The translations under genes and the position numbers were made by a program. Positions 1-5,985 of a DNA stretch of 6,558 nt are shown piece by piece; positions within the stretch are counted from its first letter, which is position 1, and each line of letters starts with the position of its first letter. A model generated the notes under the pieces. The model did not search any database. It saw only the letters and a program-made list of their open reading frames with translations, and was not told the DNA's origin. The stretch comes from Acidianus hospitalis (GTDB taxonomy: Archaea; Thermoproteota; Thermoprotei_A; Sulfolobales; Sulfolobaceae), in the NCBI GenBank assembly GCA_003086435.1, contig QEFD01000041.1, positions 1 through 6,558 on the forward strand, read 5' to 3'.

Positions 1-364
1 TTAGATTACTTTTTAGTATTGAAATTGTATAAAGTAATGCTCTTCCGCAAACACCACAGCTGGAGTTCACTATTAGCTCTCTGGTTTTAACTTTCATAAG
101 CTTATTTACCCAAACTTCTACGGTGTTTTCATCTTTTTGTACTACTTTTTCTACGTCTTCTATACTGTTTATTACCCCTTCAGAGTATAAAAATCCTAAG
201 GACAGTTCTTTATCGTTCCCTGGAGTTCTCATAATTATTGCAAAAGTTTCGCAGTCATCTTTACATACCTTTAAGTGCATTGGTTCCTCTACTGCAACGT
301 AGTCCTCTCCTGCTATCTCCTCTTCTTCCCTTATTCTTTCAAGGCCTACTTTCTTTATTTGCAC
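1..364 (-). CDS. fdhD: Formate dehydrogenase accessory sulfurtransferase FdhD (partial, C-terminus off the left edge)
   Basis: FdhD carries sulfur from a cysteine desulfurase to the bis-MGD cofactor of formate dehydrogenase, a step needed for activity; it acts in the cytoplasm. I translated this frame by hand. It opens with a GTG at 364-362, two codons after an in-frame TAG, and stays open for 121 residues to the window edge. Family marks are RTPGNDKELSLGFLYSEGVI at residues 46-65 and the sulfur-relay Cys pair in SSCGVCGR (Cys103 and Cys106). Full-length members have roughly 250 residues, so about half is present. The start lies 26 bases inside the end of the DUF1641 gene, with only a weak AGGT just upstream, so translation is probably coupled to the upstream gene. 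An additional Cys pair at 34 and 38 sits in a VCKDDC stretch. The identification is firm; the exact start is less so. Confidence 0.93.
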   Translation of the reverse strand, partial: MQIKKVGLERIREEEEIAGEDYVAVEEPMHLKVCKDDCETFAIIMRTPGNDKELSLGFLYSEGVINSIEDVEKVVQKDENTVEVWVNKLMKVKTRELIVNSSCGVCGRALLYTISILKSNL

Positions 365-695
365 TACCTATCGCCTTAAGTATCTTTAAGACTAGGAAAA
401 TCCCTCTCCTAACGTCTGGATCTTGCAATTCCTTAAATATGTCAGAAAACTTAATTTCTCCAACTTCGTTCTTTCCGCTCAAAACGCCGTATATAACGCT
501 TAGATTTTTCAGGGTTTCTTGTTCAGACAGAAATTCTAAATTTTCGTCTAGTTTTTCTATAACTCCTATCAAGAATGGTAGTATTCCTGTCTTTTGTAAA
601 GCATTAATAAGTCTTAGTAAACTTTCTATTGCTTCTTTATTTTTTACTATTTCGTCAATTAACTCGTCAAAGGTTTGAACTCTTCCCTCTTCCAT
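339..695 (-). CDS. DUF1641 family protein, formate dehydrogenase partner
   Basis: This 118-residue protein of the DUF1641 family has no settled biochemical function; relatives (Bacillus YjgD/YrhD) are encoded next to YjgC/YrhE-type formate dehydrogenases, so a role as accessory or electron-transfer-linked subunit is inferred from context. The family signature is the late motif DPDVRRG at residues 92-98, followed by a hydrophobic helix ending in LKAIG. The N-terminal half is mostly amphipathic helix with the common LLRLINALQKTGIL pattern at 26-39. There are no cysteines, so it cannot bind a Cys-ligated FeS cluster. The ATG start is supported by a strong GAGGTGG Shine-Dalgarno at 703-709, seven bases upstream and lying inside the fdh coding sequence. 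It overlaps fdh by 37 bases and fdhD by 26, a tight translationally coupled operon. Confidence 0.88.
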   Translation of the reverse strand: MEEGRVQTFDELIDEIVKNKEAIESLLRLINALQKTGILPFLIGVIEKLDENLEFLSEQETLKNLSVIYGVLSGKNEVGEIKFSDIFKELQDPDVRRGIFLVLKILKAIGSANKESRP

Positions 696-3586
696 TTCTT
701 TTCCACCTCTATTCCTATTTGCTTCTTCCTTTCATTTATATGAAACCTCCAATTATCTGAAGGTAATGGAGTTGAGGAGTTTCCTTCCTCAAGTTTTTCT
801 ATCATAACCGGAGTGTCCTTATATCCTGGAGTACCACTTGCTTTATCTATGATCATACCGGTCAAGTTATTTACTCCTTTAGAAGGATCTGAGGCGTATA
901 GCGGGATAAATATTTCTTCCCCGGAAACTCTCTCGCTTATTAATGCTTTGGCTTTTATTTCTCCTCCAAACTTAGATTTAACAAGTATTAAGTCGCCGTT
1001 CTTTATTGAGTATTTCTCTGCAAGTTCCTTGGATATTTCAACGAAGGTTTCTGGTACTCTCTTTCTTAATCCTTCAACTCTCCTTGTCATATTTCCAACG
1101 TGGAAGTGTTCTAATACTCTTCCAGTGTTAACAGTTATCTTGTGAACTTCATCTTTGAGTGCAGGAGGTTTCCAGCTAAGCGGGTAAAGGACAGCTTTTC
1201 CGTCAGGAGTTGCAAAGGAGTTTACGTAAAGGAGAGGAGTGTCTTTTCCATCTTCACTTACTGGCCATACTAAACTCTTAAATCCTTCAAGTCTTGAATA
1301 ACTTACTCCTGCGAATATTGGGCAGAGTTTTGCTACTTCGTCAATTATCTCTGAAGGATGCTTATAATTCCAGTTTGCTCCCAAGGCATTTGCTACCATT
1401 TGAATTATCTCCCAATCTGGCTTCGATTCTCCTATCGGTTCTAATGCTTTGTAAAATCTCTGAATTCTCCTTTCGGTATTAACGAAAGTTCCGTCTTTTT
1501 CTAAGCTTGAAGCTGCGGGCAAAATTACGTCTGCAAGTTTAGCAGTCTCTGTCATGAACATGTCTTGAACTACTAGGAAGTCTACTTTCTCTAATGCCTC
1601 CTTTGTTAAGGGGGTTCCGCAGTCTACCATTACGGTATCTTCTCCTACTATATATAGTGCGTGTATTTTTCCTTCCAGTACTCCTTCTATCATTTGTGGT
1701 ATTTGTAACCCTGGAGATGGGTTAAGTTTTGTTTTCCAAGCTTCTTCAAATTTGCTTATTTCGTCTAACTTTTGATATCCTGGCAAGTAATTAGGCAAAC
1801 AGCCAAAATCGCTTACTCCTTGAACGTTATTGTGACCTCTCATGGGGAAAGCTCCGCTCCCTAGCTTTCCGTAATTTCCTGTTATTAATAATAAATCTGA
1901 AATTATTGTTGAAGTATCTGCTCCCCCTAGGTGCTGTGTAACCCCCATGCCCCATAATATACTTACTCTTTTGGCTTCATGGATCATTTCGGCTAATTTG
2001 ATTATTTGCTCTCTTGGAACTCCGCTTATGCTTTCAACGTAATCTAAAGTAAACCCTTTTATTGATTCTTTGAATTCTTCAAACCCCTTTACTCTTTCCT
2101 TTATGAATTCTTTATCTTCCCAACCTTGGCTAATAATGTAATTTGCTACTCCTGCTAAAACTGCCGCATCGGTTCCCGGCTTTGGTCTTATGAATAGGTC
2201 TGCCCTTTCTGCCATTTCATGTTTTCTTACGTCTATAACCACTACCTTCGCTCCCCTAATTTTTTGAGCCCTCTTTATTTTACTTCCAACAACTGGGTGA
2301 CTTTCTGTGGTATTGTGTCCTACTATAATTATTAAGTCAGAATAATCTGCGATGTCCTTTATAGTCCCTGAATCTGCACCTATTCCCACAGTCCTCCAAA
2401 GGCCTACAGTGGCCGGGGATTGACAATATCTTGCAGAATTATCTACGTTGTTTGTACCTATTACCGCCCTAGCAAGCTTTTGTAATAAATAAGCCTCTTC
2501 GTTACTCATTTTGTCAGATGCTATGAAGCCTATTGAGTCTGGACCGTATTTTTCCTTAATTTCCTTTAACTTCATAGCTATATATTCTATTGCTTCCTCC
2601 CAGCTTGCTTCTCTAAAGCGGTCTCCTTCCCTTATTAAAGGTTTGGTAAGTCTTTCATTACTATTTACGAAATCAAGACCGAATTTTCCTTTAACACAGG
2701 TTATAATACCGTTGACTGGCGATTCCGGTTTAGGTTCCACCTTAAGGATTTTCCTACCTTTTGTCCAAACTTCAAATGAACAGCCTACTCCACAATAAGG
2801 GCAGACTGTTTTAGTTCTCTTTATCTGTGTCTCTCTTGCCTTTGATTCTATTTCGCTGAAAGCCATTAATAAGCTGAAGTTCTCTTCAGCTTTTCCTAAG
2901 GACTCTATCATCTTTTTCTTAATGTCTTTCCTTATCCATGTGAAGAATCCCGCTTCACCTAGTATACTCTTCTCCATTAATGCGTTAACAGGACAAACTG
3001 TTACGCAAGTTCCGCAATTAACGCATGAAGAACTTCCTATTTTGTTGCCTGTAGAGTCCCATACGACTCTCGGTGGATTTAGATCCCAATTTATCCATAT
3101 TACTTCATTTACGGCAAAGTCTTGGCAAGCTTCAACGCATCTTCCACATAAAATGCATTGCGATGGGTCGTAAACGTAAAACGGCCCAGAATCATCTATA
3201 GGATAAGGCTTTTCTATGTAGTTTTGGGAATTTATATTTAGCCTAATTACCGCTTCATGAAGAGGGCAGTCCCCATTATTGTTTTCGCATACGCTACAGT
3301 AAAGTTTATGGTAATTGAGAATTCTTGACACAGCTTTCTTTCTGCTTTCTATGGCTTTTTTAGAGTTAACAAGGATTTTCATACCTTGCTCTACTTTAGT
3401 AGAGCACGCTCTAACTAGTTTGCCGTTAACCTCAACCAGGCAAGTGTCACAGCTTTGTATAGGTGCTAATCCTTCGTTATAACATATGTGGGGCAGATAA
3501 ATCCCATGTTTTTTAACAATGTCTAGAATAGTATCTCCTTCATTGGCTTCGACCTCTACGTTATCGAGCCATATGCGGAAGGACAC
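659..3586 (-). CDS. fdhA: Formate dehydrogenase alpha subunit, Mo/W-bis-MGD, YjgC/YrhE type
   Basis: Probable cytoplasmic formate dehydrogenase (formate to CO2, electrons passed along FeS clusters), 975 residues, close to the usual 980 of this subfamily. N-terminal [2Fe-2S] domain: Cys35, 46, 49, 61. NuoG-like His-Cys [4Fe-4S] motif: His93, Cys97, 100, 107. Two ferredoxin clusters: Cys144/147/150/154 and 188/191/194/198. Catalytic domain opens with Cys262/265/269/297. The metal ligand is Cys388 in ARYCQSPAT, a Cys and not Sec form. Gln389 occupies the place of the catalytic His of E. coli FdhF, while the substrate Arg is kept as Arg583 in MRGHNNVQG. The molydopterin-binding domain spans about 812-930. 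The tail has a VEKKWKR motif that I recall from Bacillus homologues. Start is GTG at 3586, preceded two codons earlier by in-frame TAA; no Shine-Dalgarno is seen and a TATA box fits leaderless initiation. It is the first gene of the operon with DUF1641 and fdhD. No NAD-binding or membrane subunit is visible, so the acceptor is unknown. Confidence 0.95.
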   Translation of the reverse strand: MSFRIWLDNVEVEANEGDTILDIVKKHGIYLPHICYNEGLAPIQSCDTCLVEVNGKLVRACSTKVEQGMKILVNSKKAIESRKKAVSRILNYHKLYCSVCENNNGDCPLHEAVIRLNINSQNYIEKPYPIDDSGPFYVYDPSQCILCGRCVEACQDFAVNEVIWINWDLNPPRVVWDSTGNKIGSSSCVNCGTCVTVCPVNALMEKSILGEAGFFTWIRKDIKKKMIESLGKAEENFSLLMAFSEIESKARETQIKRTKTVCPYCGVGCSFEVWTKGRKILKVEPKPESPVNGIITCVKGKFGLDFVNSNERLTKPLIREGDRFREASWEEAIEYIAMKLKEIKEKYGPDSIGFIASDKMSNEEAYLLQKLARAVIGTNNVDNSARYCQSPATVGLWRTVGIGADSGTIKDIADYSDLIIIVGHNTTESHPVVGSKIKRAQKIRGAKVVVIDVRKHEMAERADLFIRPKPGTDAAVLAGVANYIISQGWEDKEFIKERVKGFEEFKESIKGFTLDYVESISGVPREQIIKLAEMIHEAKRVSILWGMGVTQHLGGADTSTIISDLLLITGNYGKLGSGAFPMRGHNNVQGVSDFGCLPNYLPGYQKLDEISKFEEAWKTKLNPSPGLQIPQMIEGVLEGKIHALYIVGEDTVMVDCGTPLTKEALEKVDFLVVQDMFMTETAKLADVILPAASSLEKDGTFVNTERRIQRFYKALEPIGESKPDWEIIQMVANALGANWNYKHPSEIIDEVAKLCPIFAGVSYSRLEGFKSLVWPVSEDGKDTPLLYVNSFATPDGKAVLYPLSWKPPALKDEVHKITVNTGRVLEHFHVGNMTRRVEGLRKRVPETFVEISKELAEKYSIKNGDLILVKSKFGGEIKAKALISERVSGEEIFIPLYASDPSKGVNNLTGMIIDKASGTPGYKDTPVMIEKLEEGNSSTPLPSDNWRFHINERKKQIGIEVEKKWKREEFKPLTS
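703..709 (-). promoter_or_regulatory. Strong Shine-Dalgarno GAGGTGG for the DUF1641 gene
   Basis: On the minus strand GAGGTGG is followed by seven bases and the ATG at 695-693. It matches the anti-Shine-Dalgarno 3' end expected of Sulfolobales 16S rRNA. It lies within the last codons of the formate dehydrogenase gene and fixes the start of the overlapping downstream gene. Confidence 0.8.
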
Positions 3587-3596
3587 AAGTTAACTT
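3587..3596. promoter_or_regulatory. Palindrome AAGTTAACTT at the fdh start point
   Basis: A perfect 10-base palindrome lies directly upstream of the fdh start codon, where transcription would begin. Related half sites occur nearby: AACTT at 3601-3605 and AAGTT at 3614-3618. The position would suit a repressor operator, but in such AT-rich DNA chance is a real possibility. Confidence 0.2.
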
Positions 3597-3604
3597 TCGT
3601 AACT

Positions 3605-3616
3605 TAAATTAAAAAG
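3605..3616 (-). promoter_or_regulatory. TATA box of the formate dehydrogenase operon
   Basis: On the minus strand CTTTTTAATTTA is centred about 25 bases upstream of the GTG start at 3586, which would place the transcription start at or next to the start codon (leaderless). A second candidate, the palindrome CTTTTAAAAG at 3631-3640, would give a leader of about 20 bases without a Shine-Dalgarno and is less likely. Confidence 0.5.
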
Positions 3617-3760
3617 TTAGTTTGCATAACCTTTTAAAAGTTTACTTTTTTGACAAAAATCTATACTAAAATTTTTCTATAATAAAAGTTTATAATGGTA
3701 TATATGATTTAAAAATATAAATATTTGAGTATATGAATTTAGAAATATTTTGCCAATAAT

Positions 3761-3777
3761 AGGAAAACTTTATAACT
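3761..3777 (+). promoter_or_regulatory. BRE/TATA promoter of the divergent membrane-protein gene
   Basis: GGAAAA (BRE-like) followed by CTTTATAA at 3768-3775 is a typical archaeal promoter. The centre near 3772 predicts a transcription start around 3798, a few bases before the ATG at 3807. This is the main argument that translation of the following gene begins at 3807 and not at the internal ATG at 3946. Confidence 0.6.
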
Positions 3778-3806
3778 TAGGCAGAATAAGAAAAATATAG
3801 ATTAAA

Positions 3807-4245
3807 ATGGGTCTGCCAATACTCCCGTTGGCTATGGGATTTTTGTCTAGGTACGGGATATTTCGTTTACGGCGGATGGGAAGTAAGCGTTTATCCCCAA
3901 TCAAGCGATTCGTTAAATAAATCATTAGGTCAATGGGGCATATGGATGCCAGGTTTTATGCAATTTATTACTGCAATAATATTATGGGCGGAAATATTAA
4001 TAACTAGGTCTGCAGATCTTTACAATATTTACTTAACTGAAGTTCAGAACGAATTGAACGTAATAATAAAGAAGTTGACCTCGATTTCATTCATATTTTT
4101 GCCCGTCACTGCAAGCATTTATGCTGTGACTTATTCCTCTTTACCTTCGAATTTTCTTACTCCTTATGCCGTATTTTTCCTTTCTCTTTTAATAATTCTG
4201 GGAATCCTTCTCACAGTATATTTAAGAAAGATAGGCTGGCTATAA
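3807..4245 (+). pseudogene. Four-helix membrane protein gene with a single-base frameshift at 3840-3844
   Basis: No known family recognised. The ATG at 3807 lies just behind a good promoter and begins MGLPILPLAMGF, but that frame ends after 37 codons at a TAA. Skipping one T of the TTTTT run at 3840-3844 joins it without a break to the frame that stays open to 4245, giving a 145-residue protein. The join reads MGF-CLGTGYFVYGGWEVSV. Predicted membrane helices in the restored product: about 3-21, 48-66, 92-112 and 119-138, with a basic C-terminus (YLRKIGWL). The part after the shift is free of stops back to 3790, so the frame was under selection until recently. Options are true pseudogene, sequencing error, or +1 recoding or transcript slippage at the T run. 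A shorter 99-residue product from the ATG at 3946 would lack the first helix and is the usual automatic call. Confidence 0.65.
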
Positions 4246-4274
4246 TCTCTTTTTAGCTACTATGTGAGTTTTTT
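4246..4274 (+). terminator. Poly-T transcription terminator region
   Basis: TCTCTTTTT begins immediately after the stop at 4245, and a TTTTTT run follows at 4269-4274. Sulfolobales terminators are mostly U-rich tracts without a hairpin, which fits. The remainder of the gap up to 4354 shows no other gene. Confidence 0.4.
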
Positions 4275-4354
4275 AGAGAAGAAATTAAAGTGACAATCTA
4301 TTTGCTTTGTAAATTTTTCTTATCGCTTTTTGTATACTGCTGTAGTCGTAATAC

Positions 4355-4363
4355 TTATTTATA
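4355..4363 (+). promoter_or_regulatory. TATA box upstream of the small membrane-protein operon
   Basis: TTATTTATA is centred near 4359, about 24 bases before the GTG at 4383. This fits a leaderless start at 4383; the alternative GTG at 4374 would lie upstream of the predicted transcript. Confidence 0.45.
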
Positions 4364-4382
4364 GTTACGAGTAGTGAATTTC

Positions 4383-4613
4383 GTGAGCAGGCGGGTAATA
4401 GTTGGGATAATTAGCCTAATAGCTTTTGGTGTGTTTTTAGGCTTAGCTATGTATTTATACTCAATTGATCACGTGCCTCCTACTCAACACAAGGTGCATA
4501 GCCTGCAATGCGCTCCTCCGTGGTATGCGGCACTATGGCCCATATTTCTAGAGTCAAGTTTACTGCTGTTAGGTATAACTGTCCACTCTTTTATATACTC
4601 TTGTAGACATTAA
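4383..4613 (+). CDS. Small two-helix membrane protein, function unknown
   Basis: Not recognised. The product has 76 residues from the GTG at 4383, or 79 from a GTG at 4374; I prefer 4383 because the TATA box places transcription there. It has two hydrophobic segments, VIVGIISLIAFGVFLGLAMY near the N-terminus and a second around residues 48-69. They are joined by a loop rich in His, Pro and Cys (HVPPTQHKVHSLQC, then PPWY), and the tail ends SCRH. With both helices crossing the membrane, this loop would be on one side and the two termini on the other. The His and Cys could bind metal or heme or form a disulfide, but nothing shows this. It is the first gene of a two-gene operon, ten bases before the DUF5658-like gene, whose Shine-Dalgarno directly follows this stop codon. 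Confidence 0.65.
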   Translation: MSRRVIVGIISLIAFGVFLGLAMYLYSIDHVPPTQHKVHSLQCAPPWYAALWPIFLESSLLLLGITVHSFIYSCRH

Positions 4614-4619
4614 GGTGAT
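4614..4619 (+). promoter_or_regulatory. Shine-Dalgarno GGTGAT
   Basis: GGTGAT directly follows the upstream stop codon and ends four bases before the GTG at 4624. It matches the anti-Shine-Dalgarno and selects the GTG over the overlapping ATG at 4618, which is followed at once by TGA. Confidence 0.7.
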
Positions 4620-4623
4620 GTGA

Positions 4624-4917
4624 GTGCTATCCATAATATACGAAATTATCATGTTCTACGGTTTTCAGTTTGATGATTATTGGACTACTATACTCGGCAT
4701 AAAGAGAGGAGCGGAGGAGAAGAATCCTATCGCTTCTCCTTTCGCATCAAGTCCTCTATTACTTGCACTGTTCAAGTTCGGCCTAGGTACATTTGCGGCC
4801 ATTCTAATTGTCCAATTTCCCGCTCTTAGCATTTTGCTATTTATTGATGCTATCTTCGAGGCAATAATTACTTTCAATAACATCTTCGAATTGAATAAGA
4901 TAAAGAGAAAAGGTTAA
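4624..4917 (+). CDS. DUF5658-like small membrane protein
   Basis: A 97-residue membrane protein resembling DUF5658 (tentative, from memory of the motif). The pattern seen is an acidic pair D17-D18 in the first helix followed by TT at 21-22, then GAEEKNP at 29-35 and a Lys at 51 opening the second helix. This spaced D..T...G.E.NP....K layout is the family's hallmark; its function is not known. Predicted helices are about 3-26, 45-64 and 67-88, with a basic tail NKIKRKG. The GTG start is fixed by the GGTGAT site just upstream, and the gene is co-transcribed with the preceding two-helix protein. The two may work together in the membrane, but no partner or pathway is visible. No poly-T terminator follows directly. 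Confidence 0.65.
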   Translation: MLSIIYEIIMFYGFQFDDYWTTILGIKRGAEEKNPIASPFASSPLLLALFKFGLGTFAAILIVQFPALSILLFIDAIFEAIITFNNIFELNKIKRKG

Positions 4918-5097
4918 AAAGTAATTCACTTTCTGTTAAATAAGTTGAAACATGATATAAAATGTAAGCTTTTACGGTATATAGAATTAACTATATAAAA
5001 AGTAGTTTATTACAAGAAAATTATATATATATATATTGTGATTAATTCCAAATATAAACTGAATTAAGCAAATTATATGTTTATTTTAATAAACTCG
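4918..5097. other. AT-rich convergent spacer with a (TA)n run
   Basis: This spacer lies between the 3' ends of two converging genes and holds no ORF or RNA gene that I can support. It contains a pure alternating TA run of 15 bases at 5022-5036 and, at its right end, a separate inverted repeat. No tRNA-like or C/D-box pattern was found. Confidence 0.6.
5079..5094. repeat. Inverted repeat GTTTATT-TT-AATAAAC
   Basis: A perfect 7-base stem with a 2-base loop lies four bases beyond the stop codon of the minus-strand HSP20-like gene. It could be a terminator or an mRNA 3'-end structure, although the stem is AT-rich and weak and no T run follows on the minus strand. Confidence 0.35.
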
Positions 5098-5595
5098 CTA
5101 ACCTTTCTGTAGGTGAATCGTTAGAATCCCGTTCTTAAACTTTTTCTCGACAATTTTCCAGTTCCCAGGAGGTAAAGTTATAGCTTTCTTTCCTATATCC
5201 AGGACTCCGCTCTCAATCCTAACCTCAGGCTCTTCTTCAGCTCTGCCTACAACGAATAATTCATTTCCTTTAGGTATGATTTCAAAGTCCTCTTCTTTTT
5301 CCTCTGGAACCTCATACTGCGGTTCCATGGGTTCTTCTTCAATTCCCATCATAGCTCTCAGCATTTTCTCTATACTTGAGGTCATTGAAGTTGGAGCCAC
5401 AGCGTTCATAAGCCTTTGATAGTCTTCGCTCTCCTTGGGGACTACTATTTTGCCGTCTTTGTTATCAAAAGTAACGTAATAAATTACTATGCCGTCAAAG
5501 TTTGCCATCATTGATAAGCTTTTAACTAATCCCGACAAGGAGATCATGTCCTGTTTCTCTAATGCATCTATTATTTTCCTTTCCAGTTCGTCCAT
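5098..5595 (-). CDS. Protein with C-terminal HSP20-like (alpha-crystallin/CS fold) domain
   Basis: 165 residues, probably cytoplasmic. The C-terminal third (about 111-165) looks like a short alpha-crystallin-type beta sandwich: ELFVVGRAEEEPEVRIESG, then KKAITLPPG, and a final strand pair FKNGILTIHLQK at 153-164. That final segment matches the small heat-shock protein ending of the form nGvLtI.lpK. The N-terminal part (1-85) is helical and Met-rich, with MDELERKIIDALEK at the start and a hydrophobic strand GIVIYYVTF at 35-43. A very acidic linker with EEEP and PEEKEED follows at 86-103. The usual alpha-crystallin domain has about 90 residues, so this is a reduced or diverged version. No C-terminal IxI motif is seen. 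The ATG at 5595 fits leaderless initiation from a TATA box about 24 bases upstream. A chaperone role is inferred; an unrelated protein using the same fold is possible. Confidence 0.7.
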   Translation of the reverse strand: MDELERKIIDALEKQDMISLSGLVKSLSMMANFDGIVIYYVTFDNKDGKIVVPKESEDYQRLMNAVAPTSMTSSIEKMLRAMMGIEEEPMEPQYEVPEEKEEDFEIIPKGNELFVVGRAEEEPEVRIESGVLDIGKKAITLPPGNWKIVEKKFKNGILTIHLQKG

Positions 5596-5613
5596 AATAT
5601 ATAATTTGATTAG

Positions 5614-5625
5614 TATAAAATAAAT
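5614..5625 (-). promoter_or_regulatory. TATA box of the HSP20-like gene
   Basis: On the minus strand ATTTATTTTATA, preceded by an A-rich AAAG element, is centred about 24 bases upstream of the ATG at 5595. This predicts a leaderless transcript. Confidence 0.5.
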
Positions 5626-5692
5626 CTTTGCTTTAGTTCATCCTAATTTAGCAGAGAACATAATCTGATTAAAGAAGTTGGGAAATAAAAGT

Positions 5693-5708
5693 GGGGAAAA
5701 TTTAATAT
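5693..5708 (+). promoter_or_regulatory. BRE/TATA promoter of the antitoxin-like gene
   Basis: GGGGAAAA directly followed by TTTAATAT has the layout of an archaeal BRE plus TATA box. It predicts transcription from about 5728-5731, close to the first ATG at 5725. If the transcript begins a few bases later, the ATG at 5755 would be used. Confidence 0.45.
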
Positions 5709-5724
5709 TTAATCCTAGCTACAT

Positions 5725-5985
5725 ATGATTATTCTATGGAAACAAGGGAAGTTGATGGTAAAGGTTAGGGTTTACTTAGGTAACGATTATGCTGGGAAAA
5801 ATCTTTATATTATAAGAATCTTTGATGGTGTTCTATTACTAGATGACGAGAAGAAAGCTAAGGAAATAGAGGAAAGAAAAGAGGAATTCCTCAAAAAGAA
5901 TATAGAAGAACTGTTCGACTTTTTAAGAGAGCCTTCAGTAATTAAGGAGGTAGTTGAAAAATCGAGAAAGAGAAGATTCTCGTAG
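5725..5985 (+). CDS. Probable VapB-type antitoxin
   Basis: 86 residues from the ATG at 5725, or 76 from a second ATG at 5755, where the sequence MVKVRVYLGNDYAGKN looks more like a true N-terminus. The first half is predicted beta strand (KVRVYLG, LYIIRIFDGVLLL); from residue 41 on it is highly charged helix with many Lys and Glu, ending KSRKRRFS. A strand-rich DNA-binding start followed by a long charged tail that wraps the toxin is the general design of VapB antitoxins. The call rests mainly on position: the stop overlaps the start of a PIN-toxin remnant by about a dozen bases, the usual VapB-VapC arrangement. I do not see a clear AbrB or ribbon-helix-helix motif, so the DNA-binding class is open. 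The frame is intact although the toxin is not. Confidence 0.6.
   Translation: MIILWKQGKLMVKVRVYLGNDYAGKNLYIIRIFDGVLLLDDEKKAKEIEERKEEFLKKNIEELFDFLREPSVIKEVVEKSRKRRFS

Noticed and set aside
238..678. Plus-strand ORF of 146 codons opposite the DUF1641 and fdhD genes
   Set aside because: It lies antisense to two well-supported overlapping genes, its product is Ser/Leu/Phe-rich as expected of a shadow frame, and no promoter or Shine-Dalgarno precedes it.
3807..3920. A separate 37-residue peptide from the ATG at 3807
   Set aside because: After codon 13 it turns into a very Arg/Lys-rich sequence with no protein-like pattern, while the other frame continues the membrane helix exactly at the T run; a frameshift explains it better.
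4677..4883. Minus-strand ORF of 68 codons inside the DUF5658-like gene
   Set aside because: It is a shadow of a gene that has a clear Shine-Dalgarno, operon context and family-like motif.
5736..5768. A 10-codon upstream ORF (METREVDGKG) near the antitoxin start
   Set aside because: It overlaps the antitoxin ORF in another frame, has no Shine-Dalgarno and is too short to support.
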